Of a stretch of 64,000 nucleotides of DNA, positions 29,330 to 39,733 are shown piece by piece. The position numbers were made by a program, and so were the translations under genes. The notes below the pieces were generated by a model. It saw only the letters and a list, made by a program, of their open reading frames with translations, was not told the DNA's origin and did not search any database. Where the stretch lies: contig NZ_JAPTYD010000006.1 of assembly GCF_026913015.1 (NCBI RefSeq), positions 1 through 64,000 on the forward strand, given 5' to 3'. The stretch's first letter is position 1; every line of letters starts with the position of its first letter. This DNA comes from Paracoccus benzoatiresistens (GTDB lineage: Bacteria; Pseudomonadota; Alphaproteobacteria; Rhodobacterales; Rhodobacteraceae).

Positions 29330-30730
29330 ATGACGACGCGCCTGATTGCCGACGAAGACCTGACCGCCGCCCTGGCGCGGATGCTGGCCGCCACGGCCCG
29401 GCCCGGCCAGGCGATCCTGCTGGACGGCCCGGTTGGCGCCGGCAAGACCCATTTCGCGCGCGCCTTCATCCGCGCCCGCCAAGGCGATGCGGCCGAGGAC
29501 GTGCCAAGCCCGACCTTCACGCTGGTCCAGACCTATGACGACCCGCTGGGAACCGAGATCTGGCACGCGGATCTCTACCGCCTCACCGATCCTTCCGAAC
29601 TGGACGAACTGGGCCTGGACGAGGCGCTGGAAAGCGCCATCTGCCTGATCGAATGGCCCGACCGGCTGGAGCGCCTGCCGGATGGCGCCACCACCGTCGC
29701 CCTCGCCGCCCACGGGAATCCCGACCTGCGCCGCATCACCCTGATCGCGCCCGATGCCGCCCGGATCGCGCAGCGCGCCGCTTTCGTCGCAGGCGCGGGG
29801 TGGGCCGACGCGCGCGTGCTGCCGCTTGCGGGCGATGCCTCGGCCCGGCGGTTCTTCCGGCTGGCGGGGCCGCAAGGCAGCGCGGTCCTGATGGACGATC
29901 CCTCGGGCGCCTGCGGGCCCTTCCTGGCGATGACCGGCTGGCTGCGGGATCGCGGCTTCGGCGCGCCCGCGATCCTTGCGCAGGACGGGGCCGCCGGCCT
30001 GCTGCTGGTCGAGGATCTGGGCGACGACCTGCTGGCGCGCGTGCTTGAACGCGATCCGGCGATGGCGCCCGCGATCTATGACCGGGTCACGGATTTCCTG
30101 GTCGATCTGCACCGCCATCCGGTTCCGGATTTCGTGGCGCCGCTGGACGGGCCGACCCTGGCCGAACAGGTCGGGCTGTTCGCCGAATGGTATCCGCAGG
30201 CGGCGGGCGGGACGGGCGGCGAGAAGATCGCCCCCCTGGTCGCCCGCCTGCACGCGGAACTGGCCGCCGATGTGCCGCCGGTCCTGTCCCTGCGCGATTT
30301 CCATGCCGAGAACCTCCTCTGGCGGGGGGATGCCCCCCTGGGCCTCATCGACTACCAGGACGCGGTGGCCTGCCATCCGGCCTATGACCTGGTGTCCGCC
30401 CTGCAGGATGCCCGCCGCGACGTGGACCCGGCCATCGAAGCCGCCTGCATCACGCGCTATCTGGCCGCGACCCGGCTGGACGCGGATCGCTTCCGCGCGG
30501 CCTATGCCCTGCTGGGCGCGCAGCGGAACCTGCGGATCATGGGCATCTTCACCCGGCTGTGCCTGCGCGACGGCAAGCCGCGATACCTGGACTTCATGCC
30601 GCGGGTCTGGGGCTACGTGCGGCGCAACCTGGCCCATCCGGCCCTGGCGCCGCTGGCCGGGGCCGTTGCCGCCCTGCCCGCCCCCGACGAGGCCGTCATC
30701 GAAAGGATCCGTTGCCGATGCGCCCGCTGA
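29330..30730 (+). CDS. Fused TsaE ATPase and AmgK-type sugar kinase
   Basis: One 466-residue frame joins two proteins. Residues 1 to about 140 are TsaE, the ATPase needed for t6A37 modification of tRNA: Walker A GPVGAGKTHFARAF (33-46), then PSPTFTLVQTYD and WHADLYRL. Residues about 145-466 are an aminoglycoside-phosphotransferase-fold kinase like AmgK, which phosphorylates MurNAc/GlcNAc at C1 in peptidoglycan recycling: LAGDASARRFFRL, the catalytic LRDFHAENLLW (D323, N328) and LIDYQDA (D341). There is no stop or obvious internal start at the junction. murU, the next enzyme of the AmgK pathway, follows with a 13-base overlap. Confidence 0.9.
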   Translation: MTTRLIADEDLTAALARMLAATARPGQAILLDGPVGAGKTHFARAFIRARQGDAAEDVPSPTFTLVQTYDDPLGTEIWHADLYRLTDPSELDELGLDEALESAICLIEWPDRLERLPDGATTVALAAHGNPDLRRITLIAPDAARIAQRAAFVAGAGWADARVLPLAGDASARRFFRLAGPQGSAVLMDDPSGACGPFLAMTGWLRDRGFGAPAILAQDGAAGLLLVEDLGDDLLARVLERDPAMAPAIYDRVTDFLVDLHRHPVPDFVAPLDGPTLAEQVGLFAEWYPQAAGGTGGEKIAPLVARLHAELAADVPPVLSLRDFHAENLLWRGDAPLGLIDYQDAVACHPAYDLVSALQDARRDVDPAIEAACITRYLAATRLDADRFRAAYALLGAQRNLRIMGIFTRLCLRDGKPRYLDFMPRVWGYVRRNLAHPALAPLAGAVAALPAPDEAVIERIRCRCAR

Positions 30731-31386
30731 TGATCTTTGCCGCAGGACTGGGCACGCGGATGCGGCCGCTGACGGACACGCGCCCGAAACCCCTGATTCC
30801 GGTCGGGGGCCGGACGCTTCTGGACCGCGCGCTGGACATGGGCCGGGCGGCGGGCGCCGGGCCGGTCGTCGTCAACACGCATTACCTGGGGGACCAGATC
30901 GCCGCCCATCTGTCGGACCGCGACGTGGCGGTCAGCCATGAGCCGGGCACGATCCTGGATACCGGCGGCGGGTTGCGGCAGGCGCTGCCCCTGCTGGGCC
31001 GCGGTCCGGTGATGACGCTGAACCCGGACGTGGTCTGGACCGGGCCGAACCCGCTGGCCGCGCTGAACGCCGCATGGCGCGACGACATGGATGCGCTTCT
31101 GATGCTGGTGCCGCTTGCGCAAGCCGCGGCGCGGCGGGGGGCGGGGGATTTCTCGCGGGACGCGGGTGGCCGGATCAGCCGCCGGGGCGAATATGTCTAT
31201 GGCGGCGCGCAGATCATCCGCCCCGACCGGCTGGCCGATATTCCCGACCGGGTGTTTTCCCTCAACCGCCTGTGGGACCTGCTGATCGCCGACGGCCGCG
31301 CCTTCGGCATCGTCCATGGGGGCGGCTGGTGCGACGTGGGTTATCCCGAGGCGATCCCCCTGGCCGAGGAGGTGCTGCATGGCTGA
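30718..31386 (+). CDS. murU: N-acetylmuramate-1-phosphate uridylyltransferase MurU
   Basis: MurU converts MurNAc-1-phosphate to UDP-MurNAc, letting cells reuse wall sugar without de novo MurA/MurB synthesis. The 222-residue nucleotidyltransferase begins FAAGLGTRMRPLTDTRPKPL, the sugar-nucleotide pyrophosphorylase signature, and ends with the family's WCDVGYPEAI. The upstream AmgK-like domain would supply its substrate, which supports MurU over other short uridylyltransferases. It overlaps the preceding gene by 13 bases and addB by 8. Confidence 0.88.
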   Translation: MRPLMIFAAGLGTRMRPLTDTRPKPLIPVGGRTLLDRALDMGRAAGAGPVVVNTHYLGDQIAAHLSDRDVAVSHEPGTILDTGGGLRQALPLLGRGPVMTLNPDVVWTGPNPLAALNAAWRDDMDALLMLVPLAQAAARRGAGDFSRDAGGRISRRGEYVYGGAQIIRPDRLADIPDRVFSLNRLWDLLIADGRAFGIVHGGGWCDVGYPEAIPLAEEVLHG

Positions 31387-34348
31387 GCCCGTGTTCCGCG
31401 GCCTTTACGCCCTGCCGCCCGGCATCGACTTCGCCCATGAATTCGTGGCGGGGTTCCTGGACCGCATGGCAGGCCAGCCGCCGGAGGCAATGGCGCGCGT
31501 CACCATCTATGCCAATGCCTCGCGCACGCTGGCGGAGCTGAAATGCGCCTTCGACCTGCGCGGCCCCCTGCTGCTGCCGCGCCTGCTGCCGGTCACGAAC
31601 CTGGAGATCCCCGCCCTGATGGGCCAGCCCACCAGCGCCCCCCTGGCCCGGCGACTGCAACTGTCCCGGCTGGTGGCAAGGCTGCTGGATGCGCGGCGCG
31701 ACCTGGCGGCGGGCCATTCCATCGCCTTTCTGGCGCGGTCCCTGGCCGACCTGATGCACGAGATGCAGACCGAAGGCCTGACCCCCGAGGCGCTGGAAGC
31801 CATCGACACCGGCGACCACGCCCGCCACTGGCAGAATGCCCTGGCCTTTCTGCGCATTGCCGCGCGCTTTCACCTGGACGGCCCGCCCGTGGACCGGGCC
31901 GCGCGCCAGCGCCTCGCGGCCGAAACCCTGGCGCAGGACTGGGCGCGGGGCGCGGGCCTGCCGGAAGGGCCGGTGATCGTCGCGGGCTCGACCGGATCGC
32001 ATGGCGCCACCGGGCTGTTCATGGAGGCCGTGGCCGCCCTGCCCGAAGGCGCGGTGGTGCTGCCCGGCTTCGACTTCGACCAGCCCGCGGCGGTCTGGGA
32101 CAGTCTGGAAAAGGGGGCCGAGGATCATCCGCAATCCCGTTTTGCCCCGCTGGTCCGCACCCTGGGCCGCCCCGTCCGCTGGACAAACACGCCGCCGCCG
32201 GTGCCCGACCGGAACCGGCTGCTCTCGCTGGCCTTGCGGCCTGCGCCCGTCACCGACCAGTGGATCGCCGAGGGCCCGCGCCTGCCCGACCTCCTTGCGC
32301 CGACCGAGGGCCTGACCCTGATCGAGGCCGACCAGCCGGGCCAGGAGGCCGAGGTGATCGCGCTCTTGCTGCGCGACGCCGCCGAACGCGAGGCCCGCGC
32401 GACGCTGATCGCCGCCGACGGGAACCTGATCCGCCGCGTGAACGCCGCGCTGGACCGCTGGCATCTGCGGCCCGACGAAAGCGCGGGCCAGCCGCTGTCG
32501 ATGACCGCGCATGGGCTGTTCCTGCGCCAGGTCGCCGCCCTGTTCGGCCAGGCGCTGACCATCGACCGGCTGCTGATCCTGCTGAAGCATCCGCTGACGA
32601 TCACCGGATCGACCCTGGTGGGCACGAACGATGCCCGCAGGATGGCCCGCGATCTGGAACTGGAACTGCGCCGCAACGGCCCGGCCTTTCCCGACGGCGA
32701 ATGCCTGCGCGCATGGGCGGCGCGGGGCGACCAGGTGCGCAAGATCTGGGCGGAATGGCTTGCCGACACGCTGGACCGGATCACCCCCCTGGCCCGGGAC
32801 CGCGCGCCGCGTCCCCTGCCCGACCGGCTGCGCGACCTGGTTTCCCTGGCCGAGGCCCTGGCGGCCGGCCCCGGCGGCGACCCCGCGGCCTCGAAGCTGT
32901 GGCACGACACGGGAAGCACGGGGCGCGAAAAGGGGGGCAACCTGCTGCGCGCGGCGATTGATCACCTGGCCGAACACGCAGCCGAAGGGCCGAGCCTCAG
33001 CCCGACCGAATTCTGCGCGCTGCTTCTGGACGAACTGCGCCAGCATTCCGTGCGGATCGAGGGCGGCGCCCATCACCTGATCCACATCCGCGGCCCGCGC
33101 GAGGCGCGGATCGTGGGCGAGGGCACGGTGATCCTGTCGGGCCTGAACGAGGGCGGCTGGCCGCAGCCGCTGGCGCCCGATCCGTGGCTGTCGCGGCAGA
33201 TGCGGCAGGCCGCGGGCCTGCCCTTGCCGGAAACCCTGATCGGGCTGGCGGCCCATGACTTCCAGCAGGTCATGGGCGTGGGCCAGGTGGTCCTGACCCG
33301 CGCCCGCCGCGATGCCGAGGCCGAGACGATCCCGTCGCGCTGGCTGAACCGGCTGACCAACCTGATGAACGGCCTGCCCGAACGAAGCGGCCCGCAGGCC
33401 CTGGCGGCCATGCGCGCGCGCGGCAATGCCTGGCTGGTCAAGGCCGCCGCCCTGTCGCGCGCGCCCGTGACGATCAGGCCCGCCGCCCGCCCCTCGCCCA
33501 TCCCTCCGGTCCCGGCCTTCCGGGAACTGCCGGTCACGGATGTCTCGCTGCTGATCCGCGACCCTTACGCGGTCTATGCCAAGCGCGTCCTTGGCCTGCG
33601 CCCGCTGCCCTCGCTGCGGCCCGAACCCGATGCGTCCTTGCGCGGCCAGACGCTCCACGCCATCGTCGAGGCGCTGGTGGCGTCGAAACCCGCGCCCGAC
33701 ACGCCCCACGCGGTGCTGAAGGCCCAGTTCCTGCGCCTGACGGCCGAGATCCTGGCCCGCGACGTGCCCTGGCCCGCCGCCCGCGCCTTCTGGGCTGCGC
33801 GAATGGAACGGATCGCGGACCGGATCGTCGCGGACGAACTGGACCGGCTGTCCCAGGGCCGCCCGGTGGTCGTGGAAAACCGCGGCCGCGTGGCGCTTGG
33901 GGGGATGGACTTCACGCTGACCGCCCGGCCCGACCGGATCGACCTGCTGCATGACGGGCAGGTGATGATCTATGACTACAAGTCCGGCAAGCCGCCCACC
34001 GACAAGCAGATCGCGGCCTTCGACAAGCAGTTGATCCTGGAGGCCGCGATGGCCCGGCGCGGCGGCTTTGACTCGCTTGGCCCGGCGGATGTGGCGGGCA
34101 TCAGCTATATCCAGCTGGGCGGAGAGGGCGAAACCCATCCCCGCGACTATTCCCCGCAACTGGAGGCCGAGAACTGGGAAGGCTTCGTGCGGCTGGTCGT
34201 GGCCTATCTGTCGGGCGAGATCGGCTTCACCTCGATGCGGGCGCCCGAGCAGACCAGCTATGCGGGCGATTACGATCATCTGGCGCGCTATGGCGAATGG
34301 TCGCTGGCCGATGCGCCCCGTTCGGAAAAGGTGGGTGATCATGGATGA
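31379..34348 (+). CDS. addB: Double-strand break repair protein AddB
   Basis: AddB is the subunit of the AddAB helicase-nuclease that processes double-strand ends for RecA. The 989-residue protein matches the alphaproteobacterial AddB type: a degenerate helicase-like N-terminal half and a C-terminal RecB-like nuclease with YDYKSGKPPT near residue 863. I see no Cys set like that of the iron-sulfur cluster in Bacillus AddB. The start at 31379 lies inside the end of murU, and addA begins inside its end (8-base overlap), so the pair is translationally coupled. Confidence 0.93.
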   Translation: MAEPVFRGLYALPPGIDFAHEFVAGFLDRMAGQPPEAMARVTIYANASRTLAELKCAFDLRGPLLLPRLLPVTNLEIPALMGQPTSAPLARRLQLSRLVARLLDARRDLAAGHSIAFLARSLADLMHEMQTEGLTPEALEAIDTGDHARHWQNALAFLRIAARFHLDGPPVDRAARQRLAAETLAQDWARGAGLPEGPVIVAGSTGSHGATGLFMEAVAALPEGAVVLPGFDFDQPAAVWDSLEKGAEDHPQSRFAPLVRTLGRPVRWTNTPPPVPDRNRLLSLALRPAPVTDQWIAEGPRLPDLLAPTEGLTLIEADQPGQEAEVIALLLRDAAEREARATLIAADGNLIRRVNAALDRWHLRPDESAGQPLSMTAHGLFLRQVAALFGQALTIDRLLILLKHPLTITGSTLVGTNDARRMARDLELELRRNGPAFPDGECLRAWAARGDQVRKIWAEWLADTLDRITPLARDRAPRPLPDRLRDLVSLAEALAAGPGGDPAASKLWHDTGSTGREKGGNLLRAAIDHLAEHAAEGPSLSPTEFCALLLDELRQHSVRIEGGAHHLIHIRGPREARIVGEGTVILSGLNEGGWPQPLAPDPWLSRQMRQAAGLPLPETLIGLAAHDFQQVMGVGQVVLTRARRDAEAETIPSRWLNRLTNLMNGLPERSGPQALAAMRARGNAWLVKAAALSRAPVTIRPAARPSPIPPVPAFRELPVTDVSLLIRDPYAVYAKRVLGLRPLPSLRPEPDASLRGQTLHAIVEALVASKPAPDTPHAVLKAQFLRLTAEILARDVPWPAARAFWAARMERIADRIVADELDRLSQGRPVVVENRGRVALGGMDFTLTARPDRIDLLHDGQVMIYDYKSGKPPTDKQIAAFDKQLILEAAMARRGGFDSLGPADVAGISYIQLGGEGETHPRDYSPQLEAENWEGFVRLVVAYLSGEIGFTSMRAPEQTSYAGDYDHLARYGEWSLADAPRSEKVGDHG

Positions 34349-37300
34349 AGCCAGCCTCAACCAGATCGCCGCGGCCGATCCCGGCCGGTCCACCTGGCTG
34401 ACGGCCAATGCCGGATCGGGCAAGACCCGCGTGCTGACCGACCGCGTGGCGCGCCTGCTGCTGGCGGGCACGGCGCCCGAACGGATCCTGTGCCTGACCT
34501 ATACCAAGGCCGCCGCGACCGAGATGCAGAACCGCCTGCTGAAGCGGCTCGGCCAATGGGCGATGCTGCCCGAGCCCGAACTGCGCCGCGAACTGGCCGA
34601 ACTGGGCGAGGGGGGCGATCCCGACCTGGCCCAAGCCCGCCGCCTGTTCGCCCGCGCCATCGAGACGCCGGGCGGGCTGAAGGTCCAGACCATCCACAGC
34701 TTCTGCGCGGCCCTTTTGCGGCGCTTCCCGCTGGAAGCCCGGGTGCCGATGGGCTTCATGGAACTGGACGACCGTTCCGCCCGCGCGCTGCGCGCCCAGA
34801 TCGTCGAGGACATGGCCGAGGAAGGTGCGCCCTCGATCGGGGACCTGACCTCGCTGGTGACGGGCGACAACCTGGACGCCTTCCTGGCCGGCCTGTCGGA
34901 AGCGGACTTCCCCCGCGAACCCGATCCCGCCCCGATCTGGCGGTCGATGGGTCTGCCGCCGGGACTGGATCAGGACGGGCTGCTGGCCCAGGTCTTCGAC
35001 GGGAACGAGGGGGATCTGTTCGCCGCCCTGATGCCGATCCTGCAGGGCAGCGGCGCCAAGGACGGCAAGCTGGCCGACCAGCTTTCGCGGGGCAACTGGC
35101 GCGAACCCGGCCTGCCCGAGCTGCATCTTCTGTGCAAATGCCTGCTGTTCGGCGAAAAGGCCCGCGTGCCCTTCGGCCCCAAGATCGGCGACATCCCGAC
35201 CAAGGCTCTGCGCGAGGGCCGCTGCGCCCCCTTCATGGCGGATTTCGAGGCCTTGATGCAACGCGTGGCCGATGCGCGGCCCTTGTGCATGGGCCTGGCG
35301 CTGGCGCAGAAGACGCTGGCGCTGCACCGCTTCGGCCATGAATTCACCCGCAGGCTTTCCATCGAGAAGGCCACGCATGGATGGCTGGATTTCGACGACC
35401 TGATCCGCCGCACCGCCGAGCTGCTGGAGGAATCCAGCATGGCGCAATGGGTGCTGTGGCGGCTGGACGGCGGCATCGATCACATCCTGGTCGACGAGGC
35501 GCAGGACACCAGCCCCGAGCAGTGGCGGGTGATCCGGCGGTTGACCGATGAATTCACCAGCGGCGCCGGGGCGCATGACCGGCCGCGCACGCTGTTCGTG
35601 GTGGGCGATCCCAAGCAGTCGATCTATTCCTTCCAGGGTGCCGACATCGCCGTCTTTGAATCGGTGCGCGACCGCTTCCGGCAAGATTTCGAGGCCGTCC
35701 GCCAGCCCATGCAGCAGCGCGGGCTGGCCCATTCCTTCCGGTCCTCGCCCGCGATCCTGTCGCTGGTCGACACGGTCTTTTCGGGCGACGCGGCCGAAGG
35801 CCTGGGCGATCCGCCCCGCCACATCGCCTTCCGCGACAGCATGCCCGGCCGCGTGGATATCTGGCCGCCCCTGCCCGAACCCGAAAAGCCCGAGGAAGGC
35901 GATTGGACCCGGCCCGTCGATGCGCCGGCGGAAAACGCCGCCGACACGCAGCTGGCCCGCGCCGTCGCGCGCCAGGTCCGCCAGATCATCGGCACGCCGA
36001 TCCGCGACGGCAAGACCGGCCAGGTCCGCGCCATCGGGCCGGGCGACATCCAGATCCTCGTGCAGCGGCGGGCGGGGCTGTTCGACGACCTGATCCGCGA
36101 GCTGAAGGCTGCGGGCCTGCCCGTGGCCGGGGCCGACCGGCTGAAGCTGGCGGCCGAACTGGCCGTGCGCGACATCACCGCCACGCTTTCGGTCGTCTCG
36201 ACGCCCGAGGACGACCTTTGCCTGGCCGCCGTCCTGAAATCGCCCCTGTTCGGGCTGTCCGAGGATGACCTGTATCGCCTGGCCGCCGGGCGCGGGCGGC
36301 AGTTCCTGTGGGAACGGCTGCGCGAATCGCCCTATCGCGCGGCCTATGAGATGCTGTCCGACCTGATGAACCAGGCCGATTACCTGCGCCCCTATGACCT
36401 GATCTCGCGCCTGCTGATCCGCCATGGCGGGCGGGCGGCGCTGTTGTCACGTCTCGGCCCCGAGGCCGAGGACGGCATCGACGAGCTTCTGTCCCAGGCC
36501 CTGGCCTATGACACGGTGGAAACGCCCTCGCTGACGGGGTTCCTGGTCTGGCTGGGCAGCGACGACGTGCAGATCAAGCGGCAATTGCCCGGCGGCTCGG
36601 GCGGGTTGATCCGGGTGATGACGGTGCACGGGTCCAAGGGGCTGGAAAGCCCGGTGGTGATCCTGCCCGAAACCAAGAAGCGCAGGCCGGGGCGCGGCCA
36701 GCCGCTGATCCGGCTGGACGACATGCCCGCCTGGCGGGGTCCCGCCGCCGAGCGGCCCGATCCGGTGGCCCTGGCCGTGGCAAGCCACGAACAGCGGCAA
36801 GAGGAAGAACGCCGCCGCCTGCTTTACGTCGCGATGACCCGGGCCGAAAGCTGGCTGATCGTGGCCGCGGCGGGCGACACGGGCGATGGGCTGGACTCCT
36901 GGCATTCCATGGTCGCGGTCGGCGCCGTGCGCTGCAGCAGCCTGGAGCGCACCACGGTCGAGATCGAGGGCATCGGCAGCGCCGAGCGGCTGTTCTTCGG
37001 CGACTGGCCCGACGAGGAGGTGGCCCTGGACGCGACCTTCGCTCCTCCGGCGCGTCCGCCCGAATGGGCAAATCGCCGCACGCCCCCGCCGCCGCCCCGC
37101 GTGCTGGCCATCGCCGCGACCGCGCTTGGCGGGGCCAAGGTCATCGGCCAGGGGAGCGATGATGCCGACCCCGCCGCCGCCATGCTGCGCGGCACGCGGC
37201 TGCACCTGCTGCTGGAACACCTGCCGCACCTGCCCGCGGGCGACTGGCCGCGCATTGCCCGCGGCCTGCTGGCGGGGGCCGAGGGCGGGCTGCCGGACGC

Positions 37301-37715
37301 CGAGGACCTGGCCGAGCTGCTGGCCGAGGCCGCGGCGGTGATCATCGCACCCGCGCTGACCGAGGTCATGGCCCCCGACCCCTCGGCCCAGGTCCTGACC
37401 GAGGTGGCCCTGACCGCCCCCCTGCCCGGCATCGGTCCGATCCATGGCGCCATCGACCGGCTGATCATCACCGAGGCGCGGATCCTTGCCGTGGACTACA
37501 AGTCGAACGTGGTCGTCCCCGACCGTCCCGAGGACACGCCCGAGGGAATCCTGCGGCAGATGGCGGCCTATCGCGCGGCGCTGCGGATGATCTGGCCCAC
37601 CCGCGCGGTCGAGATCAGGGTGCTGTGGACCGCCACGCGCAGCCTGATGCCAATCCCCGACCCGATCCTGGACCGCGTCATGGCCGCCCTTGACCCAAGG
37701 GCCCTGGCTTCATAG
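34341..37715 (+). CDS. addA: Double-strand break repair helicase AddA
   Basis: AddA is the motor and second nuclease of AddAB. The 1,124-residue protein has UvrD-type helicase motifs: Walker [15 protein letters not shown] near residue 18, [12 protein letters not shown], Walker [40 protein letters not shown] and [10 protein letters not shown], followed by a C-terminal nuclease with AVDYKSN near residue 1050. The ATG at 34341 follows a GGTG stretch and overlaps addB. trxA follows after 59 bases. Confidence 0.95.
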   Translation: MDEASLNQIAAADPGRSTWLTANAGSGKTRVLTDRVARLLLAGTAPERILCLTYTKAAATEMQNRLLKRLGQWAMLPEPELRRELAELGEGGDPDLAQARRLFARAIETPGGLKVQTIHSFCAALLRRFPLEARVPMGFMELDDRSARALRAQIVEDMAEEGAPSIGDLTSLVTGDNLDAFLAGLSEADFPREPDPAPIWRSMGLPPGLDQDGLLAQVFDGNEGDLFAALMPILQGSGAKDGKLADQLSRGNWREPGLPELHLLCKCLLFGEKARVPFGPKIGDIPTKALREGRCAPFMADFEALMQRVADARPLCMGLALAQKTLALHRFGHEFTRRLSIEKATHGWLDFDDLIRRTAELLEESSMAQWVLWRLDGGIDHILVDEAQDTSPEQWRVIRRLTDEFTSGAGAHDRPRTLFVVGDPKQSIYSFQGADIAVFESVRDRFRQDFEAVRQPMQQRGLAHSFRSSPAILSLVDTVFSGDAAEGLGDPPRHIAFRDSMPGRVDIWPPLPEPEKPEEGDWTRPVDAPAENAADTQLARAVARQVRQIIGTPIRDGKTGQVRAIGPGDIQILVQRRAGLFDDLIRELKAAGLPVAGADRLKLAAELAVRDITATLSVVSTPEDDLCLAAVLKSPLFGLSEDDLYRLAAGRGRQFLWERLRESPYRAAYEMLSDLMNQADYLRPYDLISRLLIRHGGRAALLSRLGPEAEDGIDELLSQALAYDTVETPSLTGFLVWLGSDDVQIKRQLPGGSGGLIRVMTVHGSKGLESPVVILPETKKRRPGRGQPLIRLDDMPAWRGPAAERPDPVALAVASHEQRQEEERRRLLYVAMTRAESWLIVAAAGDTGDGLDSWHSMVAVGAVRCSSLERTTVEIEGIGSAERLFFGDWPDEEVALDATFAPPARPPEWANRRTPPPPPRVLAIAATALGGAKVIGQGSDDADPAAAMLRGTRLHLLLEHLPHLPAGDWPRIARGLLAGAEGGLPDAEDLAELLAEAAAVIIAPALTEVMAPDPSAQVLTEVALTAPLPGIGPIHGAIDRLIITEARILAVDYKSNVVVPDRPEDTPEGILRQMAAYRAALRMIWPTRAVEIRVLWTATRSLMPIPDPILDRVMAALDPRALAS

Positions 37716-37774
37716 CTGTTGGAACGAAGCCTTTTTGCCGCATTCCGCCGGCATCCCCTGCAAGGAGCGAAACC

Positions 37775-38095
37775 ATGGCCACCCAGCCCGTCACCGACAG
37801 CCAGTTCGACACCGAGGTCCGCCAGTCCGACACCCCCGTGATCGTGGATTTCTGGGCTGAATGGTGCGGCCCCTGCAAGCAGATCGGCCCCGCCCTGGAA
37901 GAACTCTCCGAGGAATACGCCGGCAAGGTCAAGATCGTGAAGGTCAACATCGACGAGAACCAGGAACAGGCCGCGGCCCTTGGCGTGCGCGGCATCCCGG
38001 CCCTGTTCATGTTCAAGGGCGGCGAGGTCGTGTCGAACCGCATGGGCGCCGCCCCCAAGGCCGCGCTGAAAAGCTGGATCGACGAATCGATCTGA
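37775..38095 (+). CDS. trxA: Thioredoxin TrxA
   Basis: The 106-residue cytoplasmic thioredoxin carries the redox motif WCGPCK (C31, C34) within [12 protein letters not shown], the conserved cis-Pro in RGIPALFMF, and a C-terminal helix. AAGGAG precedes the ATG. It closes the run from tsaE-amgK to addA, an order I recall as common in Rhodobacteraceae. The downstream gene is convergent, 36 bases away. Confidence 0.97.
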   Translation: MATQPVTDSQFDTEVRQSDTPVIVDFWAEWCGPCKQIGPALEELSEEYAGKVKIVKVNIDENQEQAAALGVRGIPALFMFKGGEVVSNRMGAAPKAALKSWIDESI

Positions 38096-38131
38096 TCCGC
38101 GGCGCGTGACGCGACGGACAGGGCGGCGGCC

Positions 38132-39034
38132 TTACACAGGCCAGCCGCCCTTTTCCATGGCGGCCAGCAACCGGTCGTCGGCATCCGGCGCCATCATGTC
38201 CAGGCTCGTCCGGCGCAGGAACCAGTCCAGATAGGCGGCGAAGTCCGGCCGGTGGCCCTCCGCGCGGGCCAGGGCTGCCTTGGCGCCAAGATCGGCCACG
38301 TTCAGCGCGATGTGGTGGAAATCGGACATCCCGAACAGGACCACAGGCTTTTCCAGGATCAGCCCGTCGAACCCCACCGCGCTGTTCTGCGTGGCCACCA
38401 GGGCGCAGTCGCGCAGCAGCCGCGCCGTGTCGCCGCCGATCGTCAGGTTCGGGTATCGCCGGGCCAGGGCGTCCAGGGCGCGGCGATCCTCGGCATCGTA
38501 GGTTTCCTTGGGGTGCAGGGTGGCAATGGCCCGGCGGCCGGTGCGGGCGACGGCCTCGACCATGTCCACCGGGCTCATGGTCTGGAACGACCGGCAGTCG
38601 CGCAGCCGGCCTTGCAGCGGGATCAGGACGTGATCGCCCCGGACGGGATCCGGCCCCGGCAGCACGCGGCCCCGCAGGCGGCCGGCGAAATCGCGGGTCG
38701 CGTCGGCATCGACCGTGGCGGGATCGAAGCGCGCGAGGGCCACCGGCCAGTTCCAGCGTTCCCCATGACGCTCCAGCCGCCAGAAGGGATAATGATAGGC
38801 CCGCCGGAAGGTCAGCGCACGATCATGCGTGGGGCGTTCCATGTGGAAAAGCGCATAGCCCGGCAGATCCGGGGCAGCCTTGCGCGCGGCCTCGCCCGAC
38901 CAGTGGATGGCGACCTGCCAGCCGCGATCCGCCAGCAGGCGCGTCATCCGGTTCAGGAAGCCCAGCTTGCCGGCCCTGGCCGTCTGCAGCATCGGCGGAT
39001 GCAGATAGATGCGGAGGATGCGGGGCTGGTCCAT
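38132..39034 (-). CDS. KpsS/KpsC-like capsule polysaccharide protein
   Basis: The 300-residue protein resembles the Kdo-transferase-like domain of capsule proteins KpsS and KpsC. Supporting segments are [40 protein letters not shown] and [13 protein letters not shown], which follow that family's pattern of an HP motif, an NSxVGFxxL loop and KPVVxxG. I chose the start at 39034 ([14 protein letters not shown]). It is far from other capsule genes here (kdsB, the permease at 2849), and no signal peptide is seen. A divergent glycosyltransferase with another substrate is possible. Confidence 0.65.
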   Translation of the reverse strand: MDQPRILRIYLHPPMLQTARAGKLGFLNRMTRLLADRGWQVAIHWSGEAARKAAPDLPGYALFHMERPTHDRALTFRRAYHYPFWRLERHGERWNWPVALARFDPATVDADATRDFAGRLRGRVLPGPDPVRGDHVLIPLQGRLRDCRSFQTMSPVDMVEAVARTGRRAIATLHPKETYDAEDRRALDALARRYPNLTIGGDTARLLRDCALVATQNSAVGFDGLILEKPVVLFGMSDFHHIALNVADLGAKAALARAEGHRPDFAAYLDWFLRRTSLDMMAPDADDRLLAAMEKGGWPV

Positions 39035-39073
39035 GCGGGCCACGCTAGGGCCCGTGGGACAGGCGGGCAATGG

Positions 39074-39105
39074 GTTGCGAAGGCGGGGACGCGGTCATAT
39101 CTGCA
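39074..39105 (+). promoter_or_regulatory. Possible RpoH-type promoter of hslV
   Basis: GTTG (39074-39077), 18 bases, then CATATCTGCA (39096-39105) fits CTTG-N17/18-CYTATNTNNG with three mismatches. It ends 23 bases before the hslV ATG. The -10 block shares TATCTGC and the same 18-base spacing with the candidate upstream of hslU, which supports both. Confidence 0.4.
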
Positions 39106-39128
39106 ACCGAAACGGAAGGAAGACCCTT

Positions 39129-39686
39129 ATGGCGGATGACAGATTTCCTGGCTGGCATGGCACGACGATCCTGGCGGTGCGGCGCGGCGGCAAGGTGGTG
39201 GTCGCGGGCGACGGGCAGGTCAGCGTCGGCCAGACGGTGATGAAGGGCACGGCCCGCAAGGTGCGCCGCCTGAACCCCGGCGGGCGCGACGTGGTGGTGG
39301 GCTTTGCCGGATCCACCGCGGATGCCTTCACCCTGCTGGAACGGCTGGAAAAGAAGCTGGAAGCCGCGCCCGGCCAGTTGCAGCGCGCCTGCGTCGATCT
39401 GGCCAAGGACTGGCGGATGGACAAGTACCTGCGCAACCTCGAGGCCATGCTGATCGTCACCGACGGCCAGGGGCTTTATGTCGTGACCGGCGCGGGCGAC
39501 GTGCTGGAGCCCGAACACGACGTGGCCGCCATCGGCTCGGGGGGCAACTTCGCGCTCGCCGCCGCGCGGGGCCTGCTGGAGAGCGATCTGGATGCCGAGA
39601 GCGTGGCCCGCAATGCGATGGCGATTGCGGCCGATATCTGCGTCTATACGAACGGCAACCTGACGGTTGAAGTGATCGACGCCTGA
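39129..39686 (+). CDS. hslV: ATP-dependent protease, proteolytic subunit HslV
   Basis: HslV is the threonine peptidase of the two-component HslVU (ClpYQ) protease. The 185-residue protein starts [20 protein letters not shown]; cleavage after the Gly of WHG exposes the catalytic Thr12, and the family's [10 protein letters not shown] and FAGSTADAF segments follow. The ATG has GGAAGGAAG upstream. hslU lies 1.57 kb downstream, separated by three minus-strand genes, instead of adjoining as is usual. Confidence 0.96.
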   Translation: MADDRFPGWHGTTILAVRRGGKVVVAGDGQVSVGQTVMKGTARKVRRLNPGGRDVVVGFAGSTADAFTLLERLEKKLEAAPGQLQRACVDLAKDWRMDKYLRNLEAMLIVTDGQGLYVVTGAGDVLEPEHDVAAIGSGGNFALAAARGLLESDLDAESVARNAMAIAADICVYTNGNLTVEVIDA

Positions 39687-39694
39687 ACGCGCGC

Positions 39695-39720
39695 GGATAC
39701 CGGGCGGACGCCCGGTATCC
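39695..39720. terminator. Strong hairpin between convergent hslV and pyridoxamine-oxidase-like gene
   Basis: GGATACCGGGC and GCCCGGTATCC form a perfect 11-base-pair stem around the loop GGAC, nine bases after the hslV stop. It is symmetrical and lies between convergent genes, so it may end transcripts from both sides. No T-tract is present on either strand. Confidence 0.6.
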
Positions 39721-39733
39721 TGCAGAAAAGCGG

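Noticed and set aside
31262..34471. Minus-strand frame of 1,069 codons opposite addB
   Set aside because: Antisense shadow of AddB with no domain and no ribosome-binding site.
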